NCBI GenBank assembly: GCA_021324015.1 | Contig: JAJPJX010000204.1 | Location: 1 to 41,092 of the forward strand | Length of the DNA stretch: 41,092 nt | From: Solibacteraceae bacterium | Lineage (GTDB): Bacteria; Acidobacteriota; Terriglobia; Bryobacterales; Bryobacteraceae | Direction of reading: 5' to 3' | In this document: in pieces, positions 35,222-41,092 of the stretch | Numbering within the stretch: the stretch's first letter is position 1 | Layout: the number at the start of each line of letters is the position of its first letter | The notes under the pieces: model-generated | Databases searched by the model: none | What the model was told of the DNA's origin: nothing | The model's input: the letters and a program-made list of their open reading frames with translations, nothing else | Made by a program: the position numbers and the translations under genes

Positions 35222-36484
35222 ATGCCAAACATTTCCCTCCTGCTTTGTTTCCTTGCGGGGCTGGCGGCAGGGCTGGTACTCGCCTGGCTGTGGTTCCGGG
35301 CGCGCATCCAGACCGAGCGCGCTGTGCTGGCCGAACGCCTGGCCAACCGGGAGCAGCAGTTCCGGGAGTTGCAGGCTTCGCTGGACGCCGCGCAGCAGAA
35401 ACTGGCGGATACCTTCAAAGCGCTTTCGGCGGACGCCCTCCGCAGCAATAACCAGGCCTTCCTGGATCTCGCCAGGACGGCGCTCGAACGCGCCCAGGAG
35501 ACCGCCCGCGGCGATCTGGAAAAGCGCCAGCAGAGCATCGGCGAGCTGGTCAAGCCCGTACACGAGACGCTCGCCAAGGTGGACACCCGCATCTTGGAAC
35601 TCGAAAAAGCCCGCGCCGGCGCGTACGAGTCGCTGCTCCAGCAGGTGCGTTCACTCCAGGAAACGCAGACGCAGTTGCGTGCGGAAACCGGGCGCCTGGT
35701 CACGGCGCTGCGCACCCCCGGCGTGCGCGGCCGCTGGGGCGAAATCCAGCTCCGGCGCGTGGTGGAAATGGCCGGCATGGTGGAGCACTGCGACTTTCTC
35801 ACGCAGCCCAGCGCCGCCACGGAAACCGGCCGCCTGCGCCCCGACCTGGTGGTTCGCCTGCCCGGCGGCAAAAACATCGTGGTGGACGCCAAGGTGCCGC
35901 TTGAAGCGTATCTCTCCGCCCTCGAAGCCCCTGGCGAGGAGGCACGCCGCGCGCTGCTTCAGGACCATGCCCGACAGGTGCGCGCGCACGTGAGCGCCCT
36001 GGGGAAGAAATCCTACTGGGAGCAGTTCGATCCGGCGCCCGAATTCGTAGTGCTGTTCCTGCCCGCCGAGTCCTTTTTCAGCGCCGCGCTGGAACAGGAC
36101 CCCGCCCTGATCGAAACCGGCGTGGAGCAGCGCGTCATCCTGGCCACGCCCACCACGCTGATCGCCCTGCTGCGCGCCGTGGCCTACGGCTGGACGCAGG
36201 AAAACCTGGCTCGCAACGCCGCCGAGATCCACAAGCTGGGCAAAGACCTCTACAAGCGCCTCTCGGACCTGGGAGAGCACTGGGGGAAGGTCGGCAAGAG
36301 TCTGGAGCGCGCCGTGGAGGCCTATAACGGCGCGGTGGCCTCGCTCGAGTCCCGCGTGCTGGTGAGCGCCCGGCGCTTCGCCGACCTGGAGGCCACCGCC
36401 TTCGGAGTCACGATCGATACGCTGGAGCCGGTGGATACAGGAGTGCGGGAGATCCAGGCGCCCGAATTGCGCGAGCCGGAGTGA
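35222..36484 (+). CDS. rmuC: DNA recombination protein RmuC
   Basis: The 420-aa protein has one N-terminal membrane helix (LLLCFLAGLAAGLVLAWLWF), a long coiled coil from about residue 30 to 150 (heptads through REQQFRELQASLDAAQQKL and onward), then the RmuC nuclease-like domain. Marks are RTPGVRGRWGEIQLRRVVEMAGM, RPDLVVRLPGGKNIVVDAKVPLEAY (with the D-x-K of the PD-(D/E)XK-like core), FVVLFLPAESFFSAAL and VILATPTTLIALLRAVAYGW. RmuC limits inversions at short inverted repeats and acts in anti-phage or recombination control; the exact reaction is not established. Its start ATG 35222 lacks an SD; a GATAAT overlapping the upstream stop ends 9 nt before it. It converges with recJ, 19 bp away, so two recombination genes sit tail to tail. 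Confidence 0.93.
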   Translation: MPNISLLLCFLAGLAAGLVLAWLWFRARIQTERAVLAERLANREQQFRELQASLDAAQQKLADTFKALSADALRSNNQAFLDLARTALERAQETARGDLEKRQQSIGELVKPVHETLAKVDTRILELEKARAGAYESLLQQVRSLQETQTQLRAETGRLVTALRTPGVRGRWGEIQLRRVVEMAGMVEHCDFLTQPSAATETGRLRPDLVVRLPGGKNIVVDAKVPLEAYLSALEAPGEEARRALLQDHARQVRAHVSALGKKSYWEQFDPAPEFVVLFLPAESFFSAALEQDPALIETGVEQRVILATPTTLIALLRAVAYGWTQENLARNAAEIHKLGKDLYKRLSDLGEHWGKVGKSLERAVEAYNGAVASLESRVLVSARRFADLEATAFGVTIDTLEPVDTGVREIQAPELREPE

Positions 36485-36503
36485 GGAGCGTTCGCCGGGA
36501 ACG

Positions 36504-38237
36504 CTACGCCGGGCGGAAATCGCGCAGCACCGCGGCCCAGGGGGCGTAGCCACGCCCGGCCGAGTAGGGGTCTTCCTCGAGCGAGAAGGCGATATCCACG
36601 CGCACGCCGGGAGCGAGTTCGGGGGCGCGCCCGGCGAAGTTCCAGGCCTTCAGCCAGAGCGGCCGGCCGTTGCTTTTCACCGCCACGCGAAGGTGCTTTT
36701 CTTTCCACAGTACCGGCGGGGCGGCCACCTCCACGTTTCGGGCGGCGAACAGGGGCAGCGGATTGCCGCAGCCGAACGGCCCCAGTGCGAGCACCTCCGC
36801 CACGCTCTCTTCGGTCAACTCGGCCAGGTCCGCCACCGCGTCGATCTCCATCTCCGGCGCCAGGTCTTCGGGCGAGAGCCGCTCGCAGGCGTAGGCGTTG
36901 AGGCGCTCGCGGAAGGCGTCCACTTGCCCGGCGGCCAGGGTCACACCGGCGGCGTGCTGGTGGCCGCCGAATTTCACGAACAGCTCGGGCATGGCCTCCA
37001 GCGCCTCCAAAAGGTGAAACCGCGGCACGCCGCGCCCGGAGCCTTGCGCCAGCCCGTCTTCGGGATTGCGGCTGAGCACGAACACCGGCCGGTGGAAACG
37101 TTCTACCAGGCGGCTGGCCACAATGCCCAGCACGCCGCGGTGCCAGGCATCGGCGGCGAACACCAGCGCGCGGCGGCTGTCGTCCACCGGGGAGCGCGCG
37201 CACGCCTCCACGATCTCCTCCACTACCCGAGCCTCGGCCTGCTGGCGCTCGACGTTCCACTCGTGTAACTGGCGGGCAAGTTCCCGGGCCCGCCCGGCGT
37301 CGGCGGTGAGCAGCAGTTCGATGACGCTATCGGCGGTGTCCATGCGGCCGGCAGCATTCAGCCGCGGGGCGATGCGGAAGGCCACCTGGGTGGCCGAGGG
37401 GATGCTGTCGCCGGTAAAGCCCGCTACATCCAGCAGCGCGCGCAACCCGGGATTGCGGACAGACCGCAATCCGTTCAACCCGTGCTTCACGATCACGCGG
37501 TTTTCACCGGTGAGCGGCACCACGTCCGCCACCGTGCCGATGGCCACCACTTTGAGAAACGATTCGATCACCCGCTGCCGCTTTTCGGCGGGCCAGTCCA
37601 CGGCGGCCAGCAGCCCCTGCACCAGCTTGAACGCCACACCCACCCCGCACAGGTTCTTCTCCGGATAGGGGCAGCCCGGGCGATTAGGGTTCAGCACGGC
37701 CAAGGCGGGCGGCAACTCCGCCTCTGGGAGGTGATGATCCGTGATGATCACGTCGATGCCCCGCTCGTTGGCGCGCCGCACGGCTTCGGCCGCCCGAATC
37801 CCCGTATCCACGCTGATGATCAGGCGCACGCCCGATTCGGCGGCTGCATCCACGACCTCGGGACGCATACCGTAGCCCTCCCTGAGCCGGTGCGGCACAT
37901 GGAAGGTCGCTTGTCCTCCGGCCATTTCGATGGCTTTCTTGAGGATCACCACCGACGTGGCGCCGTCCACGTCGTAATCCCCGTAGATCAGGATGGATTC
38001 GCCGCGCGCGATGGCGTCGCGCAGGCGGGAGATGGCTGCCGGCATATCCAGCAGCCGCGCGGGATCGTGCAGGCCGTCGAGCGAAGGGTCCAGAAAGCTC
38101 CGCGCCGCCGCCGGATCTCCCAGGCCGCGGGCGCACAGGACGCGGGCCGCCAGCCGCCCGATGCCGAGCGCGCGGGCAAGGTGTTCCCCCGCGCCCGGAT
38201 CCTTCTCCGCGATCAGCCAGCGAAGCCGCTTGGGCAT
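36504..38237 (-). CDS. recJ: Single-stranded-DNA-specific 5'-3' exonuclease RecJ
   Basis: RecJ degrades single-stranded DNA 5' to 3' in recombination, mismatch and excision repair in the cytoplasm. The 577-aa length is normal. DHH-family metal motifs are all present: ILIYGDYDVDGATS (DYDVDG at 87-92), ISVDTGI, and IITDHHLPE (DHH at 167-169). The DHHA1 part has GSGRGVPRFHLLEAL and FGGHQHAAGVTL, and a C-terminal OB-fold-like region follows (about 460-577). The start is ATG 38237 with GGAG close upstream. The 164-aa hypothetical precedes it by 12 bp on the same strand, so the two are cotranscribed, possibly with the aldehyde dehydrogenase and shell protein genes upstream. Confidence 0.95.
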   Translation of the reverse strand: MPKRLRWLIAEKDPGAGEHLARALGIGRLAARVLCARGLGDPAAARSFLDPSLDGLHDPARLLDMPAAISRLRDAIARGESILIYGDYDVDGATSVVILKKAIEMAGGQATFHVPHRLREGYGMRPEVVDAAAESGVRLIISVDTGIRAAEAVRRANERGIDVIITDHHLPEAELPPALAVLNPNRPGCPYPEKNLCGVGVAFKLVQGLLAAVDWPAEKRQRVIESFLKVVAIGTVADVVPLTGENRVIVKHGLNGLRSVRNPGLRALLDVAGFTGDSIPSATQVAFRIAPRLNAAGRMDTADSVIELLLTADAGRARELARQLHEWNVERQQAEARVVEEIVEACARSPVDDSRRALVFAADAWHRGVLGIVASRLVERFHRPVFVLSRNPEDGLAQGSGRGVPRFHLLEALEAMPELFVKFGGHQHAAGVTLAAGQVDAFRERLNAYACERLSPEDLAPEMEIDAVADLAELTEESVAEVLALGPFGCGNPLPLFAARNVEVAAPPVLWKEKHLRVAVKSNGRPLWLKAWNFAGRAPELAPGVRVDIAFSLEEDPYSAGRGYAPWAAVLRDFRPA

Positions 38238-38249
38238 CTGCTCCGCGGT

Positions 38250-38744
38250 TCAGTTGTTGGAAAAATAGCCGCCCAGCGAGTCGTCATCGTCGTCGTCCCC
38301 CTGGTCGGGCAGATGCACGGCGATCTCGTCCCCGATACTCAGGAACTCCTCGTACCAGTCCGGGCGGAGCTCATACACATACAGGCGTGAGTGGTAGTCG
38401 AAGGCCAATTCCAGCGAGCAGGTGACCCCCACGTAGGGGCGCAGGCTGCCAAGACGGTTTTCCAGGTCGCGGCGCTCCTCGCGGCTCAGGTCGCAGTCCT
38501 GAAGTTGTTCGATGGCCTCGTCGATTTCGGCCTCGTCGAACCCCCGGGAGGCCACCAGGATGAGCTTGGTGCCGATTTTCTGGGCGATGTCCAGAAACAT
38601 GCGGTAATCCGGGTAGCCTTCGCTGTCCCAGAGCACGATCGGCAGACCCTCCAGACCCCCGGGGGTGCTACGGAAAACCGCGACATTCGAAGCCTCGAGA
38701 TACTCCACGATTTCCCGCTTCAAGGTGTCCAAGTTCAGATCCAC
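38250..38744 (-). CDS. Hypothetical acidic protein (164 aa) in front of recJ
   Basis: The gene starts with GTG 38744 after GAGGAAAA, a normal ribosome site. The protein is soluble and acidic, with an alpha/beta pattern (VAVFRSTPGGLEGLPIVLWDSE, MFLDIAQKIGTKLILVASRGFD, VTCSLELAFDYHSRLYVYELRPDW) and a tail of six aspartates (GDDDDDDSLGGYFSNN). I do not recognise a family. It lies 9 bp after the aldehyde dehydrogenase stop and 12 bp before recJ, so it is within one transcription unit. No membrane segment, signal or catalytic motif is visible. The poly-Asp tail may bind metal or a basic partner, but this is a guess. Confidence 0.75.
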   Translation of the reverse strand: MDLNLDTLKREIVEYLEASNVAVFRSTPGGLEGLPIVLWDSEGYPDYRMFLDIAQKIGTKLILVASRGFDEAEIDEAIEQLQDCDLSREERRDLENRLGSLRPYVGVTCSLELAFDYHSRLYVYELRPDWYEEFLSIGDEIAVHLPDQGDDDDDDSLGGYFSNN

Positions 38745-38753
38745 AGATTTTCC

Positions 38754-40586
38754 TCAACGCTCGGCCAAGACCAGAATATCAGAGCGGCTCGCCAATTCGC
38801 GGGCGGAAGGCGTCACGATGGTCTTGGGCCCGATGAAGATCTTGCGCGCTTCCCTGATGGCCGTGCGCACGTCTTCCTCGCACACGAAATCCAACACGGG
38901 CGGAGGAGGTGGCGGTGGCAAGACGGGCAGGGCTTCCGCCGGCCGGCCTTGTACCCCCTGCGGGCAGGAGTGACCGCACGGCGGCGTGCTTGCCTCGGCC
39001 GTAGTCCCCGCCGCCTGGTGGCGGCGGGCCAGGAAGCGGTCCACCACCTGTGCGGCCAGGTTGCCGACCACCGCTTGGGTCACCGCGGGGGCGGGCGGCG
39101 CGGGCGCGCCCACGCCGCGGGAGGAAAGATACCGCTCGACGGCCGAAACCACGCTTTGCCGGTCGATGGGGACCGCTGCTCCTGGCGCAACCACGCCTGG
39201 CGTTTCGACGGGCGGGATCTCCAGGGCCTCTTCCGGACGGCGCACGGCGTAGGCCAGGCGCTTGATGTTGAACAGGTGCTGCGGCCCCACGTTATCGCTG
39301 GTGATGTTGCCTGCCGCCGCGCCGCAGCCCAGCGTCATCGAGGGAAACACGTTGGTGGTGATGCCCGTGGAACCGTGCGGCGCGGCCGTGTTGACCAGCA
39401 CGCGGTTGGCCGGCATGCGCAAGGCGAACTCCCGGATGCGCGCGTCGTCTTTGGCGTGGATCACGCAGGTGTGGCCGAGCCCGCCAAAGTGCAGCAGGCT
39501 TTCGCAGATCTCCAGCGCGGCGCTGAAATCCTTCGGGAAATACAGTGCCAGCACAGGGGAGAGCTTCTCGATGGAGAGCGGATGCTGCTTGCCCACCCCT
39601 TCCAGCTCCGCCACCAGGATGGAGGTGTCGGCCGGGACCTCGAAGCCGGCCATGCGGGCGATTTTAGTAGGCGCCTGCCCCACGCACTTGGGGTTGATGG
39701 TCCAGTTGGGCGTGACCAGCAGTTTGCCCAGCGCCTCCTTCTGCGCCGGGTTGCAGAAGAAGGCCCTGCGCGCCTTGAGCTGCGCGATGACGCGGTCCTT
39801 GATGGCCGCTTCGGCCACGATGGCCTGCTCGCTCGAGCACACCGTGCCGTAGTCAAAGGCTTTGCCGTCCACGGCCTTGTTGACGGCTTCCTCGACGTCC
39901 GCGCTACGGTCGATCAGCACCGGCACATTGCCCGGGCCGACGCCGAAGGCCGGTTTTCCGCTGGAGTAGGCCGCCCGCACGATGCCGTGGCCGCCGGTGG
40001 AGAGAATCACGCCGGTACGCTCGTGGCGCATGAGCGCGTTGGTGCCCTCGATCGTGGGGTTCGTAATGCACTGGATGAGGCCTTCCGGAGCGCCGGCTTC
40101 ACTCGCCGCCCGGGCCAGCAGGTCGCTGGTTTCGCAGGTGCAGCTCCGGGCGTTGGGATGCGGGCTGATGACTACCGCGTTGCCGGCTTTGAGCGAGATC
40201 AGAGTCTTGAAAATGGCCGTTGAGGTAGGGTTGGTGGTGGGCAGGATAGCAGCCACCACGCCTACCGGCACCGCCATCTCGACGACCTTCTCCTCCTGGA
40301 TCTCGCGAATCACGCCGACCGTCTTCATGCCGCGCATGCGGCGCGGCAGCAGATCGGCGCAGAGGAGGTTCTTGGCCAGCTTGTCAGGAACGTTGCCGTA
40401 GCCGGTCTCTTCCACGGCCAGTTCGGCCAGCCGGCGGGCATGCGCACGCCCTGCGGCGGCCATACTTTCCACCACTGCGTCTACCTGTTGTTGGGTAAAC
40501 GGCCGGTACTTCTGCCAAGCGGCGTACGCCGTTTCCACCTTCGTCCGGACCTCTTGGATCGAGACGAGGTCTTTGTCGTGCAGCAT
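38754..40586 (-). CDS. BMC-associated CoA-acylating aldehyde dehydrogenase with composite C-terminal tail
   Basis: Residues 1-455 match the EutE/PduP group, which converts an aldehyde plus CoA and NAD+ to acyl-CoA inside a microcompartment. Marks are [37 protein letters not shown], catalytic C250 in YGTVCSSEQ, and [14 protein letters not shown]. The usual enzyme ends near 460-470; this one continues to 610. The tail holds two short amphipathic helices flanked by Pro/Ala linkers (474-491 [18 protein letters not shown]; 502-521), which look like encapsulation peptides. Then comes a Cys/His patch PPCGHSCP, a run of seven prolines, and a 43-residue module (568-610) with [18 protein letters not shown], of a type I associate with EutT-like and other BMC proteins. 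The start ATG overlaps the stop of the shell gene by one base, so the two are translationally coupled. Confidence 0.88.
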   Translation of the reverse strand: MLHDKDLVSIQEVRTKVETAYAAWQKYRPFTQQQVDAVVESMAAAGRAHARRLAELAVEETGYGNVPDKLAKNLLCADLLPRRMRGMKTVGVIREIQEEKVVEMAVPVGVVAAILPTTNPTSTAIFKTLISLKAGNAVVISPHPNARSCTCETSDLLARAASEAGAPEGLIQCITNPTIEGTNALMRHERTGVILSTGGHGIVRAAYSSGKPAFGVGPGNVPVLIDRSADVEEAVNKAVDGKAFDYGTVCSSEQAIVAEAAIKDRVIAQLKARRAFFCNPAQKEALGKLLVTPNWTINPKCVGQAPTKIARMAGFEVPADTSILVAELEGVGKQHPLSIEKLSPVLALYFPKDFSAALEICESLLHFGGLGHTCVIHAKDDARIREFALRMPANRVLVNTAAPHGSTGITTNVFPSMTLGCGAAAGNITSDNVGPQHLFNIKRLAYAVRRPEEALEIPPVETPGVVAPGAAVPIDRQSVVSAVERYLSSRGVGAPAPPAPAVTQAVVGNLAAQVVDRFLARRHQAAGTTAEASTPPCGHSCPQGVQGRPAEALPVLPPPPPPPVLDFVCEEDVRTAIREARKIFIGPKTIVTPSARELASRSDILVLAER

Positions 40587-40879
40587 TAACCCAGAGCTTT
40601 TTTGACCGGCCCGGCGCCGGGCAGCACCTTTTCGACTTCCTCGTGCGGACGCGGAATGACATGGACGGCGACCAACTCACCGACGCGCCGGGCGGCCGCG
40701 GCTCCGGCGTCGGTGGCCGCCTTCACGGCTCCCACATCGCCGCGCACCGTGATGGTAACATAGCCGGCGCCGATGAATTCTTTACCGGTGAGCACCACGT
40801 TGGCAGTCTTGACCATGGCATCGGCGGCTTCGATCGCTCCCACCAAGCCTTTGGTTTCAATCAGGCCCAGGGCCTCCAT
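40586..40879 (-). CDS. BMC-H microcompartment shell protein
   Basis: The 97-aa protein is a single BMC domain of the hexamer-forming class. It starts [20 protein letters not shown], continues [20 protein letters not shown] with the pore loop at FIGAG (35-39), and [19 protein letters not shown], as in PduA and EutM. Hexamers tile into shell facets, and the pore admits small polar substrates. The start is ATG 40879, with GGAGGGAG just upstream; a longer reading to 41038 has no SD and adds unrelated residues. The TAA stop overlaps the ATG of the aldehyde dehydrogenase (TAATG). The 213 bp to the right edge show no gene on this strand, so this may be the first gene of its operon, with the remaining BMC genes beyond the window or elsewhere. 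Confidence 0.95.
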   Translation of the reverse strand: MEALGLIETKGLVGAIEAADAMVKTANVVLTGKEFIGAGYVTITVRGDVGAVKAATDAGAAAARRVGELVAVHVIPRPHEEVEKVLPGAGPVKKALG

Positions 40880-41092
40880 GCTCCCTCCATTCTGCATTGA
40901 AATAATCACCGTACCACAGATCAGGGACGGCCGGCGGAAAAGCGGGGGAAAATCGGATGATCGGGGAGGGCCTGTCCGCAAAAATAAAAATGGTTCCAAG
41001 TGACTTGATTCGCAGCCAAGCTGACCACCGGCATGCACGGTATCCAGCTTTGCAACCAGGACTCCCGGGCGTCCAGCCTGTTTGCTCCCCGC
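40880..41092. other. Non-coding region upstream of the BMC operon, cut by the window edge
   Basis: No convincing open frame, RNA gene or strong inverted repeat is visible. It probably contains the promoter of the leftward BMC operon, but I could not identify a clear -35/-10 pair; an A/T-rich stretch reading TTATTT on the minus strand near 40902-40907 is the only weak -10 candidate. Confidence 0.3.

Noticed and set aside
38391-40223. 610-codon open frame on the plus strand opposite the aldehyde dehydrogenase
   Set aside because: It is the complement of a clearly identified gene. Its translation is rich in His, Arg, Gly and Val without any family motif, the usual shadow frame of high-GC codon use.
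40880-41038. 53-codon extension of the BMC-H protein
   Set aside because: Shell proteins start at the MEALG segment, and GGAGGGAG directly precedes ATG 40879.

Overview
The window is GC-rich DNA, densely coded on both strands. It most likely comes from an acidobacterium of the Solibacter/Bryobacterales type. This is an inference from three traits: two ABC-type permeases of about 820-850 residues with no ATPase partner (the acidobacterial 'ADOP' pattern), many secreted enzymes with twin-arginine leaders, and a large set of unusual exported carbohydrate enzymes. No rRNA, tRNA, CRISPR array, IS element or phage gene was recognised.

Layout. (1) 1-1966: the 3' part of tyrA (prephenate dehydrogenase) and a secreted beta-propeller lactonase-like protein. 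(2) 1967-2351: the only gene-free stretch over 300 bp. It holds a terminator-like hairpin and a run of further perfect or near-perfect inverted repeats (2020-2201). (3) 2352-5529 (-): an exported DMFase-beta-like protein and a CehA/McbA-like metallohydrolase. (4) 5688-12929: an exported Gfo/Idh/MocA oxidoreductase, a clan-D-like glycosidase, a DUF2961 (GH172-type) protein and a large unclassified glycosidase-like protein. (5) 13056-18073: two convergent orphan MacB/FtsX permeases. (6) 18165-24625: a GH78-type rhamnosidase, a ThuA-like protein and a 987-aa unclassified secreted protein. (7) 24723-25493: a PIN toxin/antitoxin pair with a palindromic upstream site. (8) 25459-32992: an exported SelA-like PLP enzyme, a GH36-type alpha-galactosidase, an unclassified glycosidase-like protein, a Tat-exported DUF362 protein, a signal-bearing RraA-like protein and a 62-aa protein. 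(9) 33034-38744: a GT-C type membrane protein, rmuC, recJ and a conserved-looking hypothetical. (10) 38754-40879: the downstream end of a bacterial microcompartment (BMC) operon, with a BMC-H shell protein translationally coupled to a CoA-acylating aldehyde dehydrogenase that carries a composite C-terminal tail.

How the parts may work together. Regions 3-8 look like equipment for taking apart complex plant or microbial glycans outside the cytoplasm. Glycosidases release sugars, and a set of normally cytoplasmic enzyme folds (Gfo/Idh/MocA, ThuA, SelA-like PLP enzyme, RraA, DUF362) all carry export signals. This suggests that part of the sugar modification chemistry also happens in the periplasm. 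The BMC operon at the right edge probably handles aldehydes from deoxysugar or diol breakdown, a plausible fate for rhamnose released by the GH78 enzyme, although no linking enzyme lies in the window.

Two non-coding signals stand out. Several start codons (GTG 13056, ATG 20765, TTG 33034; less exactly ATG 695 and ATG 18165) lie 6-8 nt downstream of a -10-like hexamer with no Shine-Dalgarno, suggesting leaderless transcripts alongside normal SD-led genes. The palindrome cluster at 2020-2201 is unexplained by coding sequence.
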